64,000 nucleotides of DNA from the NCBI GenBank assembly GCA_964371355.1, contig CAYJMG010000014.1:39354-103353 (forward strand). The letters are read 5' to 3'. Numbering within the stretch: the first letter of the stretch is position 1; every line of letters begins with the position of its first letter. This DNA comes from JACRBR01 sp964371355. Lineage in GTDB: Bacteria; Chloroflexota; Dehalococcoidia; DSTF01; JACRBR01. The notes under the pieces were generated by a model, which was given only the letters and a program-made list of their open reading frames with translations, did not search any database and was not told the DNA's origin. A program made the translations under genes and the position numbers. Positions 25,761-34,083 of the stretch are shown piece after piece.

Positions 25761-26109
25761 ATGCCACGGATTACGGCTCTGAGTTTTGTGGTGCCGGTGC
25801 GGGATCTGGAGGCGGGGGTGCGGTTCTACAGGGAGGCGTTTTGGGTTGGAGGAGGTGTTCCGGGCGGAGCAGATTGTGTTTGTGGGGTTGCCGGGGACGG
25901 ACTCGGCGTTGGGCGTGGTGCCGGACCCGAAGTATGCGGGGAGCGGGCCGATGAACGTGGGGTTTCACGTGGACCACGCGGTGCCGCAGGACGATGCGGT
26001 TCGGGATGTGATGTCGGCGGGCGGGACGGTGGTGGAGCGCGGCGAGCACGCCCTGGGGATCGCCTGGGCGCGGGTGGCGGACCCGGATGGGGATGTGGTG
26101 TGGATTTGA
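25761..26109 (+). pseudogene. Glyoxalase/bleomycin-resistance (VOC) family gene with a frameshift
   Basis: The gene starts at ATG 25761 after AAGGGGAG and encodes MPRITALSFVVPVRDLEAGV in one frame. From about 25843 the family-like sequence continues in another frame (GLEEVFRAEQIVFVGLPGTD ... ADPDGDVVWI) up to 26109. The switch coincides with a run of four T (25839-25842); removing one T joins the halves into a normal ~115-residue single VOC domain with the usual C-terminal DPDG motif. It could be a recent pseudogene or a sequencing or assembly error. Confidence 0.8.
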
Positions 26110-26160
26110 CATGGCGGGGCGACCCGGCCGGTGGGCTACAATGGCGTGCAGAGGTGTCCC

Positions 26161-26457
26161 ATGGTCACACAACGGCCGATCCACGTGAAGGTGCTCACGG
26201 AGCGCGACGCAATGGCCGCGATCGAGGCTGTACGTGAGGACGGTGTGCCACGCGAGATCGAGCGAGATGGCGAGATCGTTGCTGTTGTCACGCCAGCCCC
26301 ATCGAAACGACCCGACTGGAGGCCCAGTCACCAGGCGATCGAACACACGTTGGCGGCCGCCGGTTCGTGGAAAGAGTTCCCCGAGCTCAGCGACCTGGCC
26401 GAACGTATACACAAATGGCGTGAAGAGTCACCCCCGAGCGAACCCGTCACTTGGTGA
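26161..26457 (+). CDS. Antitoxin of a PIN-domain toxin-antitoxin pair (VapB-like)
   Basis: The 98-residue protein from ATG 26161 (GAGGTG upstream, TACAAT box at 26137-26142) begins with a short beta-strand region (IHVKVLTERDAMAAIEAVRE) including IERDGEIVAVVTPA, as in Phd/VapB-type DNA-binding antitoxins. It ends in a charged helical region (SDLAERIHKWREE) that would wrap the toxin. Its stop overlaps the toxin start as GTGA, typical of coupled toxin-antitoxin operons. The exact antitoxin family was not settled. Confidence 0.75.
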   Translation: MVTQRPIHVKVLTERDAMAAIEAVREDGVPREIERDGEIVAVVTPAPSKRPDWRPSHQAIEHTLAAAGSWKEFPELSDLAERIHKWREESPPSEPVTW

Positions 26458-26837
26458 TCACGCATCTCGTCGACAGCGACTGGACCATCGACTATCTCAA
26501 TGGCCGCACAACGGCCGTCGAGCGGCTGAACGACCTAGCGAAAGACGCGGCGCTCGCGACTTCGGCGATCGTCGTCGGTGAAGTACTTGAGGGTGCCGCG
26601 AAGAATCCCGCGGCTCAGGCGAGATACGAGTCATTTCTCGAAGGTGTGGACGTGGTCGAAGTGGACTACGAGGTGGCAAAGGTCTATGGGAAGCTACGAA
26701 GTGTGCTCCGGGCCAGCGGGCAACTCATGAGCGACAACGACCTTTGGATCGCTGCGACCGCGATCCACCAGGACCTCGTATTACTGACGCGCGACAAGGC
26801 GTTCGATCGGATCGTGGGCCTCAAGCTGCTGGGGTAG
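26454..26837 (+). CDS. PIN-domain toxin ribonuclease (VapC-like)
   Basis: From GTG 26454 the protein has 127 residues, the usual VapC length. Acidic catalytic positions are visible: Asp7 in HLVDSDW, a Glu in VVGEVLEGA, Asp in SDNDLWIAATA, and the C-terminal LLTRDKAFDRI. VapC toxins cleave tRNA or rRNA when the antitoxin is lost. The start codon overlaps the antitoxin stop. Confidence 0.87.
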   Translation: MITHLVDSDWTIDYLNGRTTAVERLNDLAKDAALATSAIVVGEVLEGAAKNPAAQARYESFLEGVDVVEVDYEVAKVYGKLRSVLRASGQLMSDNDLWIAATAIHQDLVLLTRDKAFDRIVGLKLLG

Positions 26838-27020
26838 CTTCGTCGAGGCCATCCCGACCACTCCTGACACCTCACGTCAGTACTCCATCGACGCCACGAA
26901 CACCCGTGCTAGAATGGGCGTCCGGAGCGATCACCCTGCCCTGCCGGGCGCGGCTGGCCGCGCCTCTACTCTGGCAGACTGAACACACACGCCACGGACT
27001 TCCCAGGAGACCGCATTCCC

Positions 27021-30000
27021 ATGCCGCTGGACGCTATCGTCGTCAAGGGGGCCCGCGAGCACAACCTGAAGGACATCGACGTCACGATCCCGCGCGACAA
27101 GCTGGTGGTGATCACGGGGCTGTCGGGGTCGGGGAAGTCGTCGCTGGCGTTCGACACGATCTACGCGGAAGGCCAGCGGCGTTATGTAGAGTCGCTGTCC
27201 GCGTACGCCCGGCAGTTCCTGGGGCAGATGGAGAAGCCGGACGTCGACTACATCGAGGGGTTGTCGCCGGCGATCTCGATCGACCAGAAGGGCGCAAGCC
27301 ACAACCCCCGCTCGACCGTCGGCACCGTGACGGAGATCTACGACTACCTGCGGCTGCTGTACGCGCGCGCCGGCACGCCGCATTGCCCCACCTGCGGGCG
27401 GCCCATCGAGCGGCAGACGGTGCAGCAGATCGTGGACGCGATCCTGGCGATCGAGCCGGGGCGGCGGCTGATGCTGCTATCGCCAATCATCAAGGACCGG
27501 AAGGGCGAACATCTGCACGTGTTCGAGGACGCGCGTCGGGCGGGGTTCGTGCGCGTGCGGGTGGACGGACGGATCCGGGATCTGGACGAAGAGATCGCCC
27601 TGAACAAGAAGACGAAGCACTCGATCGAGGTGGTGGTCGACCGGCTGATCACGTCGAGGGCGGACGCCGACGGGTCGGCGGCGAGCGCGAGCCGGCTGGC
27701 GGAGAGCGTGGAGCAGGCGCTGAAGCTGGGTGGCGGGACCGTCCTCGTCGATATCGAAGAGCCTGCCCGGGACAACGCGTCCTCCACAGAGAAGGGGCCA
27801 AAGGCAAAGGCCAAACAGCAAACGTCAAAGGTCACGCACGAGGAGCGGTTGTACTCGGAGCACTATTCGTGTCCGTTTGACGGGACGTCGATCGGGGAGA
27901 TTGCGCCGCGGAACTTCAGTTTCAACTCGCCGCACGGCGCGTGCGCGGAGTGCACGGGGCTTGGCGTGAAGATGCAGATCGACCCGGCGCTGGTGGTGCC
28001 GAACAAGTCGATCTCGATCGAGGCGGGGGCGATCGCGCCGTGGTCGCGGGCGGCGTCGACGAACACCTGGTACATGCGGATGGTGCAGGCGGTGGCGAAG
28101 AAGCACGGGTTCAAGCTGAACGTGCCCGTGAAGGAGATGAAGAAGTCGCACGTGGACCTGGTGCTATACGGGGACGCGGACCAGATCCAGATCAAGTACC
28201 AGACGTCGGGCGGGCACACGAACCGCTGGGACACGAAGTACGAGGGTGTGATCCCGAACCTGGAGCGGCGGTACAAGGAGACGGACAGCGAGTACATCCG
28301 CGGGGAGATCGAGAAGTTCATGGCGGCGGTGCCGTGCCACGCGTGCGGCGGGGCGCGGCTGAAGCCGGAGACGCTGGCGGTGACAGTCGGCGGGAGGAAC
28401 ATCAAGGCCTTCACATCGATGGACGTGCGCGAGGCGCTGGCGTGGATCGAGGAGCTGGCGGGGCCGAAGACGCCCCTTTCCGAGCGCGAGCAGATCATCG
28501 CGCGGCAGATCATCAAGGAGATCCGTGAGCGGCTGACGTTCATGTTCGACGTGGGGCTGGACTACCTGACGCTGGACCGGGCGGCCGGCACGCTTTCGGG
28601 CGGGGAGGCGCAGCGGATCCGACTGGCGACGCAGATCGGGTCGAGCCTGATGGGCGTGTTGTACGTCTGCGACGAGCCGAGCATCGGCCTGCACCCGGCG
28701 GACGACGAGCGGCTAATCAAGACGCTGCTGCGGCTGCGGGACATCGGGAACACGGTGCTGATCGTCGAGCACGACGAGGCGATGATGCGGGCGGCTGACC
28801 ACATCGTGGACATGGGGCCGGGCGCGGGCGAGCACGGCGGGCGCGTGGTGGCGGAAGGCACGATCGACGACATCATGGCGTGCGAGGGGTCGATGACGGG
28901 CGCGTACCTGAGCGGGCGGCGCCAGGTGCCGCTGCCGGACGCGCGCCGGCCGGGGAACGGGCACAACATCGAGATCAGGGGCGCCCGCGAGAACAACCTG
29001 AAGGACGTCGACATCGACATCCCGCTGGGGAAGTTCGTCGTGGTGACGGGGGTCTCGGGCAGCGGGAAGAGCACGCTGATCAACGAGATCCTGTACAAGA
29101 AACTGGCGCAGGACCTGTACAACTCGCGTGAGCGCCCGGGCGAGGTCGATTCGGTGAAGGGCCTGATTTACATCGACAAGGTGGTGGACATCGACCAGTC
29201 GCCGATCGGGCGGACGCCGCGGTCGAACCCGGCGACGTACACGGGGGTGTTCACGCCGGTACGCGAGCTGTTCTCGAACTCGCCCGAGGCGCGGCTGCGT
29301 GGGTATACGCCGGGGCGGTTCAGCTTCAACGTGAAGGGCGGGCGGTGCGAGGCGTGTGCGGGCGACGGATACATCGAGATCGAGATGCACTTCTTGCCTG
29401 ACGTGACGGTGCCGTGCGAGGTGTGCAAGGGAAAGCGCTACAACCGCGAGGCGCTGGAGATTCTCTATAAAGGGAAGAGCATCGCCGACGTGCTGGACAT
29501 GACGGTGAACGAGGCGTGCGACTTCTTCAGCGCGATCCCGCAGCTCAAGCGAAAGCTGGAGACAGTCCGCGACGTGGGGCTGGGGTACATCCGCCTCGGG
29601 CAGCCGGCGACGACGCTCTCAGGCGGCGAGGCGCAGCGGGTGAAGCTGTCGACCGAGCTGTCGAAGCGAAGCACGGGGCGGACGCTGTACATCCTGGACG
29701 AGCCGACGACGGGGCTGTCGTTCGAGGACACGCGGGCGCTGCTGGAGGTGCTACAGCGGCTGGTGGACGCCGGGAACACGGTGGTGGTGATCGAGCACCA
29801 CCTGGACGTCGTGAAGAACGCGGACCACATCATCGACCTGGGTCCTGCCGGGGGCGACCGCGGGGGGCGGCTCATCGCGGAGGGCACGCCGGAGGAGGTC
29901 GCGTGCGTCGAAGGCAGCGCGACGGCAGACTACCTGCGGCGCGTGCTGCCGCCGGAGCGGTGGCAGGAGCGACCCGCCCGGAGGAACGGGCGCGTGTCGT

Positions 30001-30095
30001 CGAACGGCGCCGGGCCGAAAGCCGTCGCGAAGAAGGCGGTCGCCGCCCGCAGCGCCAACAGCGGCGCGAAGGTCGCTGCGAAGGCACGGCGGTAA
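27021..30095 (+). CDS. uvrA: UvrA excinuclease ABC subunit A
   Basis: The 1024-residue protein is a UvrA with two ABC ATPase halves: Walker A motifs GLSGSGKSSLAF and GVSGSGKSTLIN, two LSGGEAQR signatures and two DEP Walker B segments. It scans DNA for bulky lesions and loads UvrB. The C-terminal zinc finger (CEACAGDGY ... CEVCKG) is intact, but the first zinc module reads SCPFDGTS before GACAEC, so one canonical Cys is missing. It is longer than usual (~950): a Lys/Ala-rich tail of about 40 residues and a low-complexity insert at about residues 253-273 coded by a phrase-like repeat. A TAGAAT box lies at 26910-26915. Confidence 0.95.
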   Translation: MPLDAIVVKGAREHNLKDIDVTIPRDKLVVITGLSGSGKSSLAFDTIYAEGQRRYVESLSAYARQFLGQMEKPDVDYIEGLSPAISIDQKGASHNPRSTVGTVTEIYDYLRLLYARAGTPHCPTCGRPIERQTVQQIVDAILAIEPGRRLMLLSPIIKDRKGEHLHVFEDARRAGFVRVRVDGRIRDLDEEIALNKKTKHSIEVVVDRLITSRADADGSAASASRLAESVEQALKLGGGTVLVDIEEPARDNASSTEKGPKAKAKQQTSKVTHEERLYSEHYSCPFDGTSIGEIAPRNFSFNSPHGACAECTGLGVKMQIDPALVVPNKSISIEAGAIAPWSRAASTNTWYMRMVQAVAKKHGFKLNVPVKEMKKSHVDLVLYGDADQIQIKYQTSGGHTNRWDTKYEGVIPNLERRYKETDSEYIRGEIEKFMAAVPCHACGGARLKPETLAVTVGGRNIKAFTSMDVREALAWIEELAGPKTPLSEREQIIARQIIKEIRERLTFMFDVGLDYLTLDRAAGTLSGGEAQRIRLATQIGSSLMGVLYVCDEPSIGLHPADDERLIKTLLRLRDIGNTVLIVEHDEAMMRAADHIVDMGPGAGEHGGRVVAEGTIDDIMACEGSMTGAYLSGRRQVPLPDARRPGNGHNIEIRGARENNLKDVDIDIPLGKFVVVTGVSGSGKSTLINEILYKKLAQDLYNSRERPGEVDSVKGLIYIDKVVDIDQSPIGRTPRSNPATYTGVFTPVRELFSNSPEARLRGYTPGRFSFNVKGGRCEACAGDGYIEIEMHFLPDVTVPCEVCKGKRYNREALEILYKGKSIADVLDMTVNEACDFFSAIPQLKRKLETVRDVGLGYIRLGQPATTLSGGEAQRVKLSTELSKRSTGRTLYILDEPTTGLSFEDTRALLEVLQRLVDAGNTVVVIEHHLDVVKNADHIIDLGPAGGDRGGRLIAEGTPEEVACVEGSATADYLRRVLPPERWQERPARRNGRVSSNGAGPKAVAKKAVAARSANSGAKVAAKARR
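27780..27830 (+). repeat. In-frame low-complexity phrase inside uvrA
   Basis: Repeated GGCCAAAGGCAAAGGCCAAA-type units encode KGPKAKAKQQTSKV in frame, between conserved UvrA segments. The style matches the short phrases found between genes in this window. Confidence 0.6.
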
Positions 30096-30219
30096 TCGTA
30101 GTCTCAGGCGGGCGAAATGCCAGAAACTGCAACTCTGCGAAACAATTTCCCTTCGATCAGGTGCGTTTTTCGAAGGACCGGACAGACCTCGTGACGGCTT
30201 CACTGAGAGAACCAGGCCA

Positions 30220-30711
30220 ATGACCAGGGACGAACTGCTGGCGGCCATCAAGACGGACCGGGCGAAGCTCGAAGCCGTGGTCACTCCTCTGTCTGACGCG
30301 GAGCTGACCACGCCCGGCCATGAAGGTTGGTCCGTGAAGGACCACCTCTCCCACGTCGCCGCCTGGGAGCGAATGATCGTCGCCCACCTCACCGACGGTT
30401 CTGACCCGGCGGTGGTTGCGATGTCTCCCGCCCAGTATGCCGCCGCGACGCTCCAACAGATCAATGACCGCCTCTATGAGCTCCGCCGTGACGACTCGTT
30501 AGAGGAGGCACGTGCCGAGTTCGCGTTCGCGCACGCAGCCATCGTTGACTTGATCGAGGAACTGCCGGAGGAACGTTCTGTTGAGCGATACTGGGAAGAC
30601 GGCCCCGAACGCACTGTGCTGGAGAAGATCGCCGGCGACAGTTACCTCCACTATCAGGAGCATGCCGGCTGGATCCGCGGGATCCTCGCACGCACGGCGG
30701 AGGCGCGATGA
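30220..30711 (+). CDS. DinB-superfamily (ClbS/DfsB-like) protein, first of a tandem pair
   Basis: The 163-residue protein starts MTRDELLAAIKTDRAKLEA and carries the helical-bundle motif EGWSVKDHLSHVAAWERMI, with His40-45 region residues and a later YLHYQEHAGWIRGIL that supplies further His. This is the ClbS/DfsB or DUF1706-like branch of the DinB superfamily, which includes the colibactin self-resistance hydrolase. The stop overlaps the next gene start (ATGA). Confidence 0.8.
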   Translation: MTRDELLAAIKTDRAKLEAVVTPLSDAELTTPGHEGWSVKDHLSHVAAWERMIVAHLTDGSDPAVVAMSPAQYAAATLQQINDRLYELRRDDSLEEARAEFAFAHAAIVDLIEELPEERSVERYWEDGPERTVLEKIAGDSYLHYQEHAGWIRGILARTAEAR

Positions 30712-31169
30712 CCCGCGATGACCTGCTCGCCAACATCAAGCGCGATCGCGCGCGCCTCGACGAAGTGATCGCGCGCGTGCCGGCGGGTCGCCTGACCGAA
30801 GGCACGCTCGACGACGGTTGGTCGGTGAAGGACGCGCTGGCGCACGTGACGGCCTGGGAGCAGCTCTGCATGAAGTGGATCCGCGAGGGCCGGCGCGACG
30901 AAGGCCCCTTCGACGACGCATCCATCAACGCCTTCAATCGCCGCCTGTACGAGGAGCGGCGCGAGATCCCGCTGGCGGACGTGCTGGCCACGTCAAAGCG
31001 CTCGACGGGCGAGATGGTCGAGATGGTGGAGGGCCTCTCGGAAGACGTGCTTGCCGCGGAACCGGCATGGAACGCCGTGCCGCTGTGGCAGGTTGTGCGC
31101 TGGAACGCCGACGAGCACTACCGGGAGCACATCGAGCAGATCGGCCATTGGCTCGACGCGAAGACATAG
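30708..31169 (+). CDS. DinB-superfamily (ClbS/DfsB-like) protein, second of a tandem pair
   Basis: The 153-residue paralogue of the preceding gene starts MTRDDLLANIKRDRARLDE and has DGWSVKDALAHVTAWEQLC and a C-terminal DEHYREHIEQIGHWL. The four-base overlap with its neighbour and similar length suggest a local duplication with coupled translation. The substrate is unknown. Confidence 0.8.
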   Translation: MTRDDLLANIKRDRARLDEVIARVPAGRLTEGTLDDGWSVKDALAHVTAWEQLCMKWIREGRRDEGPFDDASINAFNRRLYEERREIPLADVLATSKRSTGEMVEMVEGLSEDVLAAEPAWNAVPLWQVVRWNADEHYREHIEQIGHWLDAKT

Positions 31170-31207
31170 GGATGCGGGGCGGCCACGATGCGAGGAGCGA
31201 CAAACCC

Positions 31208-31663
31208 ATGGATGACGCAGTGCGGAAGTTCCTGGAGAAGCACCACTCGGCGGCGATGACGACACTGCGGTCCGACGGCACGCCGCACACCGTGCGTGTG
31301 GGCGTCGCGCTCGTCGACGGCAAGCTGTGGAGTTCGGGCACGCAGACCCGGAAGCGGACGGCGTGGCTGCGACGGGACCCCCGGTCGACGCTGATGGTGT
31401 TCGACGACGCGTGGTCGTACCTGACGCTCGAGTGCCGGGTGCACATTCTCGACGGGTCAGAAGCGCCACAACAGAACCTGCGGCTGTTCCAGGTGATGCA
31501 GGCGGACATGAACCCGGCGCCCGCTGAGGGCAAGATCCTCTGGTACGGCCAGGAGCGGACGGTCGACGAATTCCTCCGGCTGATGGTGGAGGAACAGCGG
31601 CTGTTGTACGAGTTCGAGCCCGTGCGGACGTACGGCATCTACGGTGAGGCGACGGGGCGATGA
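31208..31663 (+). CDS. Pyridoxamine-5'-phosphate-oxidase-like flavin/F420-binding protein
   Basis: The 151-residue protein from ATG 31208 (MDDAVRKFLEKHHSAAMTTL...) has the split-barrel pattern of the PPOX family: AAMTTLRSDGTPHTVRVGVAL, then KRTAWLRRDPRSTLMVFD. Such proteins bind FMN, F420 or biliverdin and reduce small molecules. F420-type use is possible given the LLM oxidoreductase at 50018, but cannot be decided from this sequence. An open frame upstream to 30818 lies across the DinB gene and is ignored. Confidence 0.8.
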   Translation: MDDAVRKFLEKHHSAAMTTLRSDGTPHTVRVGVALVDGKLWSSGTQTRKRTAWLRRDPRSTLMVFDDAWSYLTLECRVHILDGSEAPQQNLRLFQVMQADMNPAPAEGKILWYGQERTVDEFLRLMVEEQRLLYEFEPVRTYGIYGEATGR

Positions 31664-31665
31664 CG

Positions 31666-31727
31666 GCCATGACGATGGCGGCCATGACGATGGCGGCCAT
31701 GACGATGGCGGCCATGACGATGCCGGC
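31666..31727 (+). repeat. 15-bp tandem repeat, GCCATGACGATGGCG, about four copies
   Basis: The array fills the space between the PPOX stop and the HAD start and places an ATG every few bases. The last unit blends into the HAD gene start at 31728. Confidence 0.85.
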
Positions 31728-32447
31728 ATGACGCTGGCGGCCGAGCCGAGGGCCATCTTCTTCGACATGGACGGGACGATCCTCGACTGGACGTCGGGGA
31801 TGGAGGAGTCGTGGCTGGAGTCGTGCGAGCGGCATCTGCAGCCGGGTTGGGGCCACACGCCGGCAGAGCTGCACGGGGCCATCCGCACGCGGCGGGCGTG
31901 GTTCTGGGCTGACGCCGCGCGGGCGATGCGCGGGCGGATGGATCTGGACGGGGCGAGCCGGGAGATCGTGCGGACGGCGTTCGCGGACCTGGGGCTGGAC
32001 GCGGGAGAGACCGCGCATGAGCTGGCGGACTATTACCGGGCGCTGCGGTCGACGCGGATCTTTCCGTATCCGGGGGCGATCGAGACGCTGGCGGCGTTTC
32101 GCGAGCGGGGGACCCGGATGGCGCTGCTGACGAACGGCGAGGCGCGGAACCAGCGACGGAGCGTCGTGCGGCACGGGCTGGAGCAGTACTTCGACTGCAT
32201 CGTCATCGAGGGGGAGTTCGGCGTGGGGAAGCCGGACGAGCGGGTGTTCCGGCACGCGCTGTCGGCGGTGGGGTGCGAGGCGGAGGACGCATGGATGGTG
32301 GGCGACAGCCTGGAGGCGGACATCGCGACGCCGCACCGGCTGGGGATGCATACGGTGTGGGTGGACGAGGCGGGTGCGGGGGTGCCGGCGACGGCGGCGG
32401 TGCGGCCGCACCGCATCGTGCGCACGATCGCCGAGCTGGTGGGATAG
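31728..32447 (+). CDS. HAD-superfamily phosphatase-like hydrolase
   Basis: From ATG 31728 the protein has 239 residues. HAD motifs are clear: FFDMDGTILDW (nucleophile Asp and acid Asp), LLTNGEARNQ, KPDERVFRHAL and VGDSLEADIATP. The alpha-helical cap between motifs I and II matches the subfamily of YjjG/haloacid dehalogenase-like phosphatases. An upstream in-frame ATG would only translate the tandem repeat as a His/Asp/Gly string and is not preferred. The substrate is unknown. Confidence 0.85.
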   Translation: MTLAAEPRAIFFDMDGTILDWTSGMEESWLESCERHLQPGWGHTPAELHGAIRTRRAWFWADAARAMRGRMDLDGASREIVRTAFADLGLDAGETAHELADYYRALRSTRIFPYPGAIETLAAFRERGTRMALLTNGEARNQRRSVVRHGLEQYFDCIVIEGEFGVGKPDERVFRHALSAVGCEAEDAWMVGDSLEADIATPHRLGMHTVWVDEAGAGVPATAAVRPHRIVRTIAELVG

Positions 32448-32479
32448 ACGCGCGTCAAGGGAAGCTTGCCGCAAAGAGT

Positions 32480-32485
32480 TACAAT
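32480..32485 (+). promoter_or_regulatory. TACAAT -10 box for leaderless hicB transcription
   Basis: TACAAT ends seven bases before ATG 32492 and no ribosome site is present, so the transcript probably starts at or next to the start codon. No good -35 was found. Confidence 0.45.
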
Positions 32486-32491
32486 CTGGCC

Positions 32492-32731
32492 ATGGAAACC
32501 ACCGGCGTATTCCACGTGATCAAGCATGGTGTGATCTACGAGCTGGAGCGCGAGCCCGAAGGTGGGTTCTCGATTGCTGTTCCAGCACTTCCCGGCTGTA
32601 TCACCTACGGCAAGACGTTTGAAGAAGCGATGGAGATGATTGCGGACGCCATGGAGGGTTGGCTCGTCGTCGCAAGGAAGCGAGGAGTACCGATTCCCGA
32701 GCAATTCGAACAACTGGCGCGAGCTTCGTAG
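32492..32731 (+). CDS. hicB: HicB-type antitoxin
   Basis: The 79-residue protein has the partially degenerate RNase H-like HicB pattern: YELEREPEGGFSIAVPALPGCITYGKTFEEAMEMIADAM (read in two parts), the usual E-x-DGGF-x-PALPGC type motif. It is directly followed by the hicA frame. It would neutralise HicA and repress the operon. Confidence 0.85.
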   Translation: METTGVFHVIKHGVIYELEREPEGGFSIAVPALPGCITYGKTFEEAMEMIADAMEGWLVVARKRGVPIPEQFEQLARAS

Positions 32732-32959
32732 TTGGCCGGACGCCTTCCTTCACTGCGACCCACGCAAATCATTCGCGCTCTCGAGAAATGCGGAGTCATC
32801 GTCGACCATCAGACCGGCGGGCACGTAATCCTGTGGAAGGAAGGCCTGCTCCGCCCTGTCCCCGTCTCGCGTCACAACGACGAACTTCCCCCGGGCGTGA
32901 TCCGCAAGATCTTGCGACAACTCGATGTGTCAGAGGATGAGTTCCTTAAGCACGTCTGA
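32732..32959 (+). CDS. hicA: HicA-type toxin (mRNA interferase)
   Basis: The 75-residue protein begins at TTG 32732, immediately after the hicB stop. It has the double-stranded-RNA-binding-like fold pattern LRPTQIIRALEKCGVIVDHQ followed by GGHVIL, in which His31 is the catalytic residue of the family (usually G-S-H). It ends in VSEDEFLKHV. Order hicB-hicA. Confidence 0.83.
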   Translation: MAGRLPSLRPTQIIRALEKCGVIVDHQTGGHVILWKEGLLRPVPVSRHNDELPPGVIRKILRQLDVSEDEFLKHV

Positions 32960-34057
32960 TTACTTTGGCATGACTTCGGCGCAGTCTAGATCCTCGATCG
33001 CCGACGTGCGGCGGGTGAGCCACTTGTCAAATAGGGCCGAGCCGCGCTCGTTGGCGGCGTCGAGGGTGGCGATGCCGATCACGGTGTAGATGTTCGTGTA
33101 CAGGACGCCCTGCCGGTAGTTCAGCAGCGCCTCGTCCCACGTGTAATCCTTCGAGCCGCCGTCGGTGACGGTGTCGTACCAGAGGCGGAGGAGGCGCTGC
33201 TCGTTCGCGCGACGGACGTCGGGTTCGAGACAGCTCGCCATGAAGTAGGCGACGTCGAAGACGCCCCGCCCGCGGGATGAGATCTGCCAGTCGATGGCGG
33301 CGACCGGCGAGCCGTCGGGGTGGTCGAAGAAGATGTTATCGAGCCGGTAGTCGCCGTGGATGATCGTGCGGGGCGGAGCCTCGAAGATGTTCAGCAGGTC
33401 TATGATGTGCGTCTTCATGCGTTCCGCGACGGGCATGACCTTCGCCGGGATCTGGTCGCCAAAAGCCTGGACGAACGGCTCCCAGGCCTCGTTGTACGAC
33501 TGCTCGGCCGACTGGTGGACGGGGGCGTTGACGTAGGGCATCCAGTCCATCGTGTCGAGACGCGGGTGCTGCCACCATGGCTTCTGGCATTCGGCCAGCG
33601 CGGTTATCGCGCGCTCGGCGTCAGCGACGGGGCAGCTCTGGACCTCGTCACCGAAACGGGCGGGGTTCAGGTCCTCGAGGATGAGGACGTAGTTGTCGCC
33701 GGGGATGTCCATGAAGCTGTAGTAGCACTTCGGCGTGCGAATACGCATGTCGGGGGCGATGTCGCGATAGAAGTTGATCTCGCGCTCGTAGAAGCGGAAG
33801 AGGTTGCTGACCTCGCGGCCGCCGGGATCGAGCGTCGGGATCTTGAAGATCATCGAGCGGGGAGCGCCCGGCTCGGGCCGGTCGTACTCGACGGACACCT
33901 TTGCGAGCTGACCGAGGAAGCCGGCGCCGGCGCCTATGCCCTGCGTCCTGAGGGAGGTGACGCCAGCGTCGCGTAGGACGCCGTTTTCGCGCAGGGCGAG
34001 GGTCAGCCAGGCGGGGGTGATCTCTTCGGGGCTTCTGGGGACGTTCGTGACGACCAT
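32960..34057 (-). CDS. Phosphotransferase (aminoglycoside-phosphotransferase/EcKinase-like), copy 1
   Basis: From ATG 34057 the protein has 365 residues. Kinase-like features are the N-terminal QGIGAGAGFLGQLAKV loop, the Lys-containing MIFKIPT strand, the catalytic loop IIHGDYRLDNIFF and the metal motif AAIDWQ. This is the protein-kinase-like fold of choline/aminoglycoside/ecdysteroid kinases; the long inserts (WWQHPRLDTMDWMP) are EcKinase-like. The open frame upstream of 34057 is not protein-like. Tandem with a paralogue 26 bases upstream on the same strand. Confidence 0.83.
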   Translation of the reverse strand: MVVTNVPRSPEEITPAWLTLALRENGVLRDAGVTSLRTQGIGAGAGFLGQLAKVSVEYDRPEPGAPRSMIFKIPTLDPGGREVSNLFRFYEREINFYRDIAPDMRIRTPKCYYSFMDIPGDNYVLILEDLNPARFGDEVQSCPVADAERAITALAECQKPWWQHPRLDTMDWMPYVNAPVHQSAEQSYNEAWEPFVQAFGDQIPAKVMPVAERMKTHIIDLLNIFEAPPRTIIHGDYRLDNIFFDHPDGSPVAAIDWQISSRGRGVFDVAYFMASCLEPDVRRANEQRLLRLWYDTVTDGGSKDYTWDEALLNYRQGVLYTNIYTVIGIATLDAANERGSALFDKWLTRRTSAIEDLDCAEVMPK

Positions 34058-34083
34058 TGTTGCTCCAACAATCCAGGCGCGCT

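Noticed and set aside
26106..26142. TTGACA and TACAAT as a promoter for the VapBC-like pair
   Set aside because: The spacer is 25 bases, too long for a sigma70 promoter; only the -10-like box is kept.
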